From assembly GCA_902729315.2 (NCBI GenBank), contig LR746265.1, positions 3,266,892 through 3,330,891 of the forward strand: a stretch of DNA of 64,000 nt, written 5' to 3'. This stretch comes from Spirodela intermedia. Its lineage: Eukaryota > Streptophyta > Magnoliopsida > Alismatales > Araceae. The notes under the pieces are model-generated. The model was not told the origin of the DNA. It saw only the letters and a list, made by a program, of their open reading frames with translations, and ran no database searches. Position numbers and translations under genes: made by a program. Shown here piece after piece: positions 10,117 to 20,460 of the stretch. Within the stretch, counting starts at the first letter, position 1. Every line of letters begins with the position of its first letter.

Positions 10117-13100
10117 TAAATTCCATGTATAATTTTATTCAAAGGCCCTTAATTCTTCCTCCATAGCTTGTCTCCATTAATCTCTACTTAATGCTTTTAA
10201 TATATTAGATAAAAAAAATTCAAACTCGAGTAGTAAGAAAAGTTCTATATGAGGGTGACAAGCATTCATATAACATAATTAGAAATAAGATATCATGGAT
10301 TTCTAATAATCTTCAATTTTCCTTTTTGAAGAGCTATGAGTAATTCTTCATTATTTTCTAGTGGTACTAGTGGCTCCTCATCTTCATTTTTAATTCCCTC
10401 TAAATTTTAGTAATGATCAATATGGTCTATGAGTTTAGATTGTTCACTAATTTCTCATGATACTAGTACTTTTTTATTGGAAGGTCTATATAATAATATA
10501 AAGTTATTTCCATCAATATTATTTTTTTTCATAATATTACATGATTTTTCTTTTGAAGAATAATTTTATCAATGTAAATTTTATGTTCATGAAAAGTTAC
10601 ATCTTTAGAAATAAAAAAATTCTTCAAATGAGGAAAATAATATTTATAACCATATCTTGTATTTGAGTAGCCAAAAAACATAGTCAATAGTATGTGGATC
10701 AAGTTTACCTTTTGTTAGTTCATAGTTATGAACAAAATAAGAGCACCCAAATACTTTAGGAACCAAATTATTTTTCAAGGATACTTGAGGATAAAATAAA
10801 GAGAAGACATATAATGGACTCTTAAATATAAAATTTTAGTAGGTGAACAATTAATGAGGTGGACAGCCATGAGTACAGCCTCACCCTAAAAAGTTTTTGA
10901 CATTTTATTTGAAATATATGTGATCTAACCATTTCTAATATATGTCAGTTCTTTACATGTGTAACATCATTTTTGTTGTGGAGTGTAGACGTATGGCGAC
11001 TTATGGATAATTACTTCACTTAAAAAGAGAATCATGTAATAGAATGGTTAAAGTATTATGGATAACATCATTTCCCATTATTTGATCTAAATTTATTTAT
11101 TTTCATTATAAATTGATTTTTAATGAGAGAGAAGAATTATTGTAATATATTACTTACTTATGACTTATAATTTAAAATAAAAATTTAAGTTATAGAAAAA
11201 TCTTCAATAAAAGTAACAAATCATATAGTTCCTAATACACTAGGAGTAGTTGATGGTCACCAAATGTCACTATGAGTCAAACTAAATGGGAAGGTACTCT
11301 TCTCCATAGATAATGTATATTTATTTCTCTTATTTTTTACAATTTCACACATCATATTTCAATTCATCTAAATTTAAATATAAAAATAGGTTTGAAAATA
11401 TATAATTTATTAGTCTAAAAAAAGATGCCCCAATCAGTAATGATATAATCACAAAGCACAGTTCTTAACTAATATAAAGGTTTTATGTCTTAAGTAATCC
11501 TCTTAGTTAGCATAAAAATAATAGTTCAATACTCCAAAATAATAGAATATATTCTAATCTTCAACACATCTAATCTTCGTGCATGTTACCTCATCATAAA
11601 CATCACAAATATTACTATCAATTTTCACTTAATAAGATATATCTCTAACTAATTGTTTAACAAAAATAAAGTTAGTAGAAAGTTTGAGAACATGTAGTAT
11701 CTTTTAGGATGTCAATAAGTTATAATTTCACTTCTCCAATTTCAGCAATGGTAATTAATGATCCATTAGCTATGTCCACTTTTTTATTTCCTAGACAAGA
11801 GTTATATAATAAAAAAGAATTTGAAGAATAAGTAGTATAATCAGTAGCAAAGGAATAAGAAAACTATTAAATGTAACTTGTAATACAATAGAGTAAGTTT
11901 TCTCACTAGAGCATGTCAAAGAAGTGTTGAAACTGAATGTCATGATTGACTTTAACCTCTCAAGTTCAACTCTAATGCTCTCTATTTCTTATTTTATGTT
12001 AACCTTTAAGGACATAGGCATCCTGAGATGTTGAGAGCTAGTGGTGTTCATTAAATCCTTTCCTTAAGGATATCCAAATGAGTTTGACCTTTCATTTGGG
12101 AGGAGACCAAGTGAGCTTAACCAACAACTTAAGATCTCTCATGTAGCTTGTAACAACACTTTCTAGTGTGCATTGGTCTCCTGCAATAAGTGCATAATAA
12201 AATATTTATGTTTTGGTTGAATCGTAAATTGACAACACAATAAGTACATCTGTTGATTTTTTATGTTTCGATTGAATCATAAATACTTACTTTTGTGTGT
12301 GTTGTGGTTATATGATAAGATTTCTGCAGCTCTCCTCATTTTTTATTATAACAATCACCTCCATCATATACATAATTTGATCCCTTTAAAAGTTAATAAA
12401 TTTTATCATTCTCTATATATTTCTTGAACATAATTTCTTCTTTTTGGCACTCAATGGTAATTGAGTTATAAATATCAATTTTCTATCATAAAGTTGTCAA
12501 TTTATTAACATATTTTTAGACTATTTTGTTGTCTTATGTCACAATAAATGCTTGACTTATCACTCTATATATTTCAACTTCATCTTTCTTTTTTGAGAAT
12601 GTCTGATTTATTTATTCTTAAATATTTTTTACTATAGGACAAGATTAGTAGTTGACATTGACTTTCAATGGCACCGTACTCCACATCCACGTTTTTATAA
12701 TCGCATCATCTTACTTTCATTTTTTAAAATATAAATCTATTTAGGTTGATCCTCATTCAAGAAAGTGATCTACTTTTTTCCTTCTTATTAAGACCACTTC
12801 TACAAACTCACTCAATTATAAGAGATTCCTCCCAGTAAATTTAAATCTATATGATATATTGGGAAACTCTTAATAGAGTTTGTGTTTTAATATAGAATTA
12901 GAAGATAATAACGACATTATCAATATTTTTATATATATAAATGACTCCTCTACCATCAAATGTTGTGTTCTCGTCCTTTATTCAAGGTCACGAGACCAAC
13001 TAGAGGTAATGTTGGATGACTTAGAAGAGATCCTCATAGATTTTGTATCCTAAATGGTGTAAGGACCATTCTTTCCCTTATATGAGCATAAGGGGATGAA

Positions 13101-13266
13101 AATATGGCTTCAAATGTCTGATTTCAACAATGATAGGTCTCAAGGAAGAAGTAAGAACAATTCATGAACTAAGGTATAATATGGATAATTTTCGGCATGT
13201 AAAGAAAAATAGCTTCCAAGTGTAGCTAGGGTGAAGAATGAGCACACTTTGTTGACTTTGATACCA

Positions 13267-13477
13267 CGTTAGAACATGCGAAAACCTTCTCATTTGACAT
13301 ATGATCTGGTTGAAAAAGAACAACCACAAACCTTAGTTGTTAGGTTGGAGAGACATGAGAGAGAGAGAAATCATGGAGAGGGAAAATTATTTCATTAAAT
13401 TTGGAAGGGAGAAAAGATAAATATATACATGATAGGCCAAATCCATCTACTGGATCTACTTATGCTTGAATCTAACA
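13267..13477 (-). repeat. 5' LTR of the copia element
   Basis: In plus orientation it runs from CGTTAGAACATGC to TCTAACA, so its ends form the usual short inverted repeat (TGTTAGA/TCTAACA) apart from one decayed base. The adjoining primer-binding site on its left (about 13254-13265) identifies it as the 5' LTR of a minus-strand element. Confidence 0.8.
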
Positions 13478-13859
13478 TATTTGCATGCCCTCTTTGACGA
13501 TGAGCTTCTTGAAGAAGTCCATATCAAATCAGTGACATTTGTAATGATTCTCACATTGTTTGTACTTATTTGTTGCCCTTGAAACCTTTCTTCAAAGCTT
13601 TATCTACGACATACTGCTCACTTTTTTTTAAAGAAGAACATGACGAAGATGAAAGAAGGTCCTTCATACATTAGTGTATTCTAGAGGATCCTCATAAGCT
13701 ATTCTTCCTACTTACTAAAAGATAAAATCACATATCACTGAGATGGCAAGAATGTCTGAAGATTTAGCTGAAATAATAGAAACTTTAGTCTAGAGATTTA
13801 GAATTAGGACACCAATAGAAAGAAATAGAGGGATTAACAAAAAGAGATGACGTAGAACC
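13478..13859. other. Unassigned spacer between two copia elements
   Basis: About 380 bp of AT-rich sequence between the end of one copia LTR and the recognisable RT of the next. No gene, LTR or open frame of note is seen. Confidence 0.4.
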
Positions 13860-16800
13860 ATGTTAGTCTTTGTAATAATAGATGTAATATATCTTGATTG
13901 GGATCATATATAGCCATTATGATGTTTAATGAGTTTTATACTAAGAAAGAAGTGATTTTATCCAACATCACAGATGACAAATGTAGTTTTTAAAGACTAG
14001 ATAAGAATAGTGATGCCTTTTGGATCATATCTAATAATAAGAATATCAACGTAAATGAGTATATAAATTTAGGAAAGGGAAGATGTTTAATAATATGGTG
14101 AAGTATCAATTTTAGAGCTAAAGAAACCAAGAGTATGAAGATATGTAGTAAGTTTCTTAAATCATGCTATCTAGGCTTGTTTTAAATCATATAATGATTT
14201 TTTAAAGTGACACACACAGTTTAAAAAAGATGGATGAATAAAGTTAGGTCATTATTCCATATTTACCATTCCATCTAAATGACCATGAAGAAATACATTT
14301 GAGATGTCAAGCTGATGTATAATCTATTGATTACTAATAGCTAAACTAAGTAGTAATCTTATTGTGGTGATTTTGATAACTGGACTAAACATATCATTGA
14401 AGTCAATACCTGACTGTTGACGAAAACTTTTGGCAACTAGTTGAGTTTTATGTCTTTGAATTGAGTCATCTACATGATATTTAAGGTGATTACATTCATA
14501 TTTAATTGTCGAGGAATAAAAGACCAAGTTATGTTCTAGAGAAGAGCATTAAATTTTGTTCCCATAGCTTGCATTCATAATGGGTTTTTAGAGGCTTGAG
14601 AAAAACAAGTGGGTTCTAAGGTGGTAAAAGTCTTGTATGAAAACAAAGAGGAAGATGATACTTAGTAGTGAAATGACTAATTGATGTAGTTTGTGCATAA
14701 ATGTCTTGGATAGATCTAGTGTGTGGAGGAGAGAGGCATTCTAAGTTGGTAGAGATAGGTTTTGCAGCAAGCAAAGAAGCGTCGTCAAAAATAAGTAAGT
14801 CTTGTATGTTAAAGGCAGAAGTAGAGTGGTGAGGAAAATTTTGAAGATGAGATGAGGTCAAATCTAATTGGGTGACTAAAGGAGATGGATAAGTCTTAAG
14901 TTTGAATCACTAGTAGAGGAGAATTTGAGTGTTGAAAAAAAGATGGAAAGGGTCATAATATTCTTCTAGTATTAGACAGTTGTTGGGTGTCACAAAAAGA
15001 TATGGATGTGGAGGAAAATGAGCATACACTTTCATCAAACAGAACATGATAAGAGATGAAAAAATTTCATATAGTTAATGACAAACATCGATAGCCAATA
15101 TGTAGTGAGTTGTAGTCAAGAAAGATGTATCTATTAGACCTTTTGATAAGTTTATGAGGAGAATATGTTCAATGATTAGGATAACATAAATAACCAAAAG
15201 TACAAAGGTATAATTTGGAGGGGAATGAAAGAGTTTTTCATAGAGAAATTTATGTTTAAGAATTGACATGTAGTATGTTAATAAGGTATGCAAATGTAAT
15301 TATTACTATATCCCAAAAATTTTGAGACATGAATGCATGATGAAGTAAAGAGATCAATTTTAATAAGATGTCTATGTTTGTGTTTGTTCATTCCATTTTC
15401 TTCAGGAATATGTGGACAATATATTCTATGCGGATGTCATGTTGAGTTGTGTTTATACATACTTTGATATTCTCTCCCTCAATCAGATTGAAAAGATAAA
15501 TTTAAAAGAAAATTAATGTTTAACTCGTTATTGAAATTGAATAAAGACATACGTCACTTTTATATTTTCATGAAAATAGCCACATATATCTACTAATAGT
15601 TTTTTATATTCATATTCTGATCTTTTAGGATTGAAAAGACAACCCCCGAAGATCAGAATTAATTAATTATAATGGTTTTTATACATAGTTATTTGATGTA
15701 GAAAATTATAATTTGTGATTCTTTGAAACACAACAAGATTCACACCAATAATGTTTTGGAAGGTGAGTAGTAGGTGATCCATATTTATTTATGATTTTAC
15801 AAAGAATACGAAATTTGGGTGGCCTAATCGATCATGTCAAAGTAGAGGTGCTTCTCTTTCACCAAGTAGAGAGATAGGAACATTATTCAAGGTTGACATG
15901 TGATAGAGATCATCCTTGAGTTTTTGTTTGAAAAGTGTTTGCCATGTCATGCAATCCTTCACCAAGCAAGAAAAGAGATCAAATTTGACATATATATTAT
16001 TATTAGTGATAAGTTTTCTAATTGAGAGTAAATTACCAGTAATATCTAGGACATGAAGAACATATTTTAATTTTAATAGATATAAGTTGGATTTGATTTT
16101 TAATGAGCCATTAGATAAAATTTTCAAACTTGTGCTATTACCGATATGAAATTTGTCGAAGCCTTGATAGATGAAAGAATCAAGAATATTGTTGGCTTAG
16201 ACTGTGACATGGTGGGTAGCACCACTATCTAGGTACCATGAAGTAGACTATGTAAGCTTGTGTTGGTTAAGGTATGCTGTTGACTAAGCTTGTGGTGTAA
16301 AAGGTCAATATGATCGTATCGATTGGGCTAGTTGCAATGATTGATTGTATTGTATTCCACTAGTAAAGCCTATGTTGAAGTGTTCTCGACATTCATGACC
16401 GCGGTGACCAAATTGCATACAGATTTGACATCTTGGTATGCGTTTGCATCCTCGGCCTAGTTCACCTCAGCCATCACTTTGATAGCATCCATGCCTAGGT
16501 CCTCTAGTTGTAAAGGTTTGGGCATAATTGGCTGAAGGATAGAGTGTTGGATCTTGATTATCTTGGACATTGTGGAAGTCAAAGATTACTTCATGAGTGG
16601 TCAAATGTGCAAGAACATCTTCTAGAGTGAGTAGATCTATTCTTGTAGTGATTCTTGTAGTGAATTCTGCATATTGAGGACCTAGTCCTCTCAAGATGAT
16701 AATAATCAGCTCCTGTTCATTAATCAGTTGTCCAGCGATGACTAACTCGTCTGTAATCATGTTGATGTTTTGCACAAGTTCCTGAATAGATGTAGATCCA

Positions 16801-17575
16801 CGTCTTGTGTTATGAAGCTTTGCGTGTAATTCAAGAATTCGTGATTTGGCACGAGATGCAAATAATTGTGCTAATGCATCACAAGCAACTTTTGCAGTAG
16901 TGTGACCAACTAGATGTGGATAAATTGCTTTGGTGAGCGACAAAATTATCCACATGAGCACTAGTTGATCTTTCTTTTCCCAAGAAAGAAAATCTGAATT
17001 CGTAATGATTGTTCCAGTTGTATCAAGGATCGTTGTTGAAGGAAAAGAGAGTCCTCGATAATAGAAATGAGATCTTGGCTTCTCAAGAGTAGGCTAAATT
17101 GCATCTTCCACAACAAATAGTTATCCTTCGATAACTTGAGTGGGAGGAGGGCCATTACATTTGACCGTATGGATGGAGATGTTGCTAGAGGCATCAACGT
17201 GGTTGCCGCTGTTGAAGGTGATGTAGCGATCACATGTTGTGTTGTGTTGGAGGCCATGGATTCTTTTGGTTGTTGTTGAGCGTATAACTCTGATACAAGA
17301 CTTGGGGTATAGAAAGATAGAGGTCGAAGACGAGACAAAGAAGAGTGTCAAGAAGACTAGAATAGAATGAATCGTTTGTTTTTGTTACATTGTAAGGGTC
17401 AGTTTATATAGAGAAATCATGTGATAAAATTGGGCAAAAGAGCTGTTGCTTTTATGGAGATGTTGCTCTAGTTTGTCTAGGATGACAGCTGGTGCCGTAA
17501 TGGCTTCTTGATCCTTTACGGCACTTGCTTGAATTGGATCTGTGTCCTCAACACGAATGTCAATGAAGATCACAG
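13860..17575 (-). mobile_element. Truncated Ty1/copia retrotransposon (5' LTR, gag and part of pol)
   Basis: On the minus strand, domains follow copia order. Gag N-terminus at 17338-16961 includes LKLSKDNYLLWKMQFSLLL. Gag UBN2-like region is at 16961-16467. A GAG-pre-integrase block at 16127-15837 includes LLSIRKLITNNNIYVKF. Integrase C-terminal part is at 15293-15075 (EKLFHSPPNYTF). The integrase-RT linker is at 14861-14616. RT spans 14527 to about 13900, including LHQLDISNVFLHGH and KKSLYDLKQA in broken frames. RNase H and a 3' LTR are absent, so the left end is truncated. A primer-binding site (TGTATCAGAG in minus sense, near 17288-17300) precedes gag. The left boundary is approximate. Confidence 0.8.
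17300..17575 (-). repeat. Probable 5' LTR of the truncated copia element
   Basis: Lies immediately upstream (minus strand) of the primer-binding site and contains CTATATAAACTGA, a good TATA box, near 17402-17415. No second LTR copy is present in the window to fix the outer end, so 17575 is a guess. Confidence 0.4.
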
Positions 17576-17679
17576 GCGAAAAGGCATATTAAGAGGAGAG
17601 GCTCTTCGGAAGAGGCGGGAAGAAAGGAAGCATTCAGAGTGTTGGGCCACTCGAAATGCCTGTGTTATCTCTCCCTTGT

Positions 17680-17684
<5 letters not shown>

Positions 17685-17764
<80 letters not shown>
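17685..17764. repeat. (CT)n microsatellite, about 80 bp
   Basis: Uninterrupted CT dinucleotides. The apparent long Ser-Leu reading frames across it are products of the repeat. Confidence 0.98.
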
Positions 17765-17769
<5 letters not shown>

Positions 17770-18240
17770 TCTTTTCCTATGAGACCCCAAGTCTATTGTT
17801 CGCTATCAACTCTTCTCCCTTCCCTTCTTCTTAAGAGAGGTTTAGGTCATTATATTGGCATCTACAGTGTCAAATCATCATTTCTATCTCTCTCTCTTTC
17901 TATTTTTACTCTCTCGTGCGTCAACCGAGCCTCGCAAACCACTGTTCCAAAACCGGGGTCCAACCAGATTCTCGGTCTATTATAAGCTGCAGTGTTCTAC
18001 CATTCAATCCTCCAACTGGTGACCATCACATTTATCTGAGTTAATGATGGGTTTTCCCGATTGAAATCTGCTCATCCATTTACTATCAGCTCGAACTGTA
18101 TGAAACGCGTTTTCATTAATTGAAGAACGAAGCATCCACGCCAGCACAGAAGATTATTACTGCATGCAACGGACAGGTTGACATCGCAGAGCTCTCCATT
18201 ATTTTCCGACGCTTCGCTTAGCAAACAAAGACAGGACTCG
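17765..18240. other. Intergenic DNA 3' of the defensin gene
   Basis: No gene seen. The right part would be the 3' flank of the minus-strand defensin transcript. Confidence 0.5.
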
Positions 18241-18246
18241 TTTATT
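18241..18246 (-). terminator. Poly(A) signal of the defensin gene
   Basis: TTTATT on the plus strand reads AATAAA on the minus strand, about 95 nt past the defensin stop codon at 18342-18344. Confidence 0.6.
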
Positions 18247-18341
18247 CGCTGACCAGACAGAAGACACCCAGCGCCGGGGAAGAAGGCAGAGGACAAAGCC
18301 GTTCATGCGCGAGCGGCGGCGATGCCATTTCGGAAGGCGGT

Positions 18342-18702
18342 CTAGCAGTGCTTGATGCAGAAGCAGCGGCGGCGGAAACCCCGGCATTTGCCCCCGGGGA
18401 AGCCCTCCGTCCGGCAGATGTTGGCGCAGTTGCTCTCCCTCACGCAGGGCCCCCTGTAGCTGTGGCTCTGAGACTCGCATGTCCTCGCCTCGGCCAGTTT
18501 GGCCGTTCCCATCATCTCCCCTGTTAGAGCCAGGAGAAAAAAAACCTTTAAGAACCGGAGAACGTAGAGGGAGAAAGGAGCCGGAGAGCTACAAAGAAGA
18601 AAGTAAGGAAATTTTAATAAACTAGATGAACGGGGAATCACCGGTGACAGCGAGGAGCATGACGAGGAGGATAGCGGAGAGCAGACGGCTGCGGTTCGCC
18701 AT
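18342..18702 (-). CDS. Plant defensin precursor (MtDef4-like), 2 exons, 79 aa
   Basis: Exons on the minus strand are 18702-18642 and 18520-18342, split by a GT-AG intron inside the secretion-signal region, the usual position for plant defensins. The precursor begins [20 protein letters not shown], a clear hydrophobic signal peptide, followed by a short spacer. The mature domain of about 47 residues starts RTCES and ends KHC. Eight cysteines have the CS-alpha-beta spacing of the gamma-thionin family (four disulfides). The gamma-core reads [10 protein letters not shown]. The RGFRRR motif is known from Medicago MtDef4, where it binds phosphatidic acid and supports antifungal action. The product is expected to be a secreted, cationic antifungal peptide. 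All family residues are present and the frame is intact. Confidence 0.93.
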
Positions 18703-18773
18703 GGGCGAAGCTGTGAGAAGAAAGGAAGGAGTCTCGCTGGTGTTGTGAGCAGAGAAGCAGGCGTGCCCGTGGC

Positions 18774-18781
18774 TTTATATA
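18774..18781 (-). promoter_or_regulatory. TATA box of the defensin gene
   Basis: TATATAAA on the minus strand, 72 nt upstream of the ATG at 18702. This gives a short leader of about 40-45 nt, common for defensin genes. Confidence 0.65.
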
Positions 18782-19452
18782 GATAAGAGGAGGCCTGGGT
18801 ACCCCATGCGGCAACTGCCGATCAGTAGTAGACTGGCTACTGTTCTCGGTTAGACCGAGATTCATAACCGGCAGAAGGAAAAACTTCGACGTACCGAGAG
18901 AAGGAAAGATCCGATAAAACTTCATGATATCATCGCAAGTTTATTGTTATATAAAAGGCGAAGACAAAAGCCAGGAGGAACCAGAGGGGATATCTTTGTA
19001 AAGGGCAGGAAGAGTGATTCCTCCACGCACACTCGATCTGCATGTTTCCCATTGCTGCCCTCTTCTTCCCTCTCAACTACCCACTCGATCCCACCGGCAG
19101 CCTCTCAGACGGTGGCTACCAGAGGGTCGGTTTAGGGTATTTCTTCTCTCTCTCTCTCTCCCAATCAATCAATCAAAGAGGCTGCTGCAGCATGTTGGTG
19201 CCTGCCGACATGCAAACGTGGAAACAACTGAAAGGCGGCGTTCTGGCGGTGGAAGGGGGGGGGGAAGGAGTGGCCCAGTGCTGGCGTATGGGAACCCAGT
19301 CACGAGTGCACGGTCTAAAAGGATCGTCCTCATGGAAGATACCTTTCACCAGAGCCAGACTGGATACAGCCCAATAAAGGCCCATAAATAGTTTATTAAG
19401 TTAGATTATACACATTGTTGGCCCAAATAGAACAGCCCGCCTATATCCACTT

Positions 19453-19455
<3 letters not shown>

Positions 19456-19498
<43 letters not shown>
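19456..19498. repeat. (GA)n microsatellite, 43 bp
   Basis: Uninterrupted AG/GA dinucleotides in intergenic DNA. Confidence 0.97.
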
Positions 19499-19501
<3 letters not shown>

Positions 19502-19763
19502 AGGCTGCATGTGCTGTATGGCAGATCATAATTGCTAATTATACTAATTAATAACGTAAAAATATCAGTCGGAACCATTAACATAAAGTTCAGACATATT
19601 ATCTGTAGTCCACCCGTATCATCCCCTCCGAGACTTAAAGCAGACGGCAGTCTGGTGGGGTTGTCGGACACCCTCACGAAGTAGAAGCTGAGACAGGCGA
19701 GGGGGTGAAATCATCACACATTTTTATTCAATACTATAAAGTGCAGGCTTCGTCCTCCTGGAC

Positions 19764-19786
19764 CTCTCTCTCTCTCTCTCTCTCTC
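19764..19786. repeat. (CT)n microsatellite, 23 bp
   Basis: Uninterrupted CT dinucleotides in intergenic DNA. Confidence 0.95.
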
Positions 19787-20460
19787 GACTAGAAATTAGC
19801 CATCCACCAGTTCAATTATATGAGTGGCTTCATTCAGATTATATGGCATTGGACAACAATGTAGATCATCAAATAATATTATAATATACCCTTTCAAATT
19901 TTATTGACCAGAAGCACTTGCTGTTCATGTCTATTCGGGGCCCCTTATGATTACCAACTATTATTTGACAAGAACTAGTGCTCGTAAAGTAATTTATAAT
20001 CTCACCCATTATTCGAATTGAATTCTAACTCCTCGCAAGCAACCCTTTAGAACTATTAATCAGTACCTGTCTCAAATCATTCGCGTATGTATCAAATCTT
20101 GAATTTTTTTTCCTCCTTCCTACGGACAACAGCAACAAACGCCACAAGAACGGAGGAACGACATGAGATCTACCTCTCGGAGGAATGTACAAGCAAACAA
20201 ATCACTTATAAGAGCAAGAATAGGGATTTCAGTGCAGGAGCTGTCTGGCGATGGGCGGCAGAATCCGCCAAGAGCATCCTACCAAGGCCCAGATCTCATC
20301 CTTGGCACTTGAACAGAGCGGCAAATAATCTGCCAGATTGTCAATAATCAGGCTAAAACATGCTACGATGCTATATAATCCAAGCATTTAATGAAGGCAC
20401 GAGATATCAAACAAATTCCACGATCTGAGCGGCGCATTCAGGGCAGTCTGACAGCAATAC

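Larger units (their letters stand above)
8476..13477 (-). mobile_element. Complete but decayed Ty1/copia LTR retrotransposon
   Basis: Two related LTRs (8476-8695 and 13267-13477) bound 5.0 kb. On the minus strand the 5' LTR (13477-13267) is followed at once by TGGTATCAAAG, a primer-binding site for initiator tRNA-Met. The remnants of pol then follow in copia order. Integrase is near 10640-11300 (VPKVFGCSYFVH at about 10721-10775). Reverse transcriptase is near 9400-10200, with LPKGKKVVRCKCVYTIKYNAD at about 10050-10110. RNase H is at about 8800-9200, with a SKKQ..VVSRSSVE block. The frames are broken by many stops, so the copy is dead. No matching 5-bp target-site duplication is seen: flanks are GGCCT and TATTT. 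Confidence 0.85.
18782..20460. other. Intergenic DNA between defensin promoter and Rab 3' end
   Basis: No convincing gene. It contains the (GA)n and (CT)n microsatellites listed separately. The right end carries the 3' UTR of the minus-strand Rab gene. Confidence 0.5.

Noticed and set aside
17508-17985. Two ORFs rich in Leu-Ser repeats
   Set aside because: They are translations of the (CT)n microsatellite and have no independent support.
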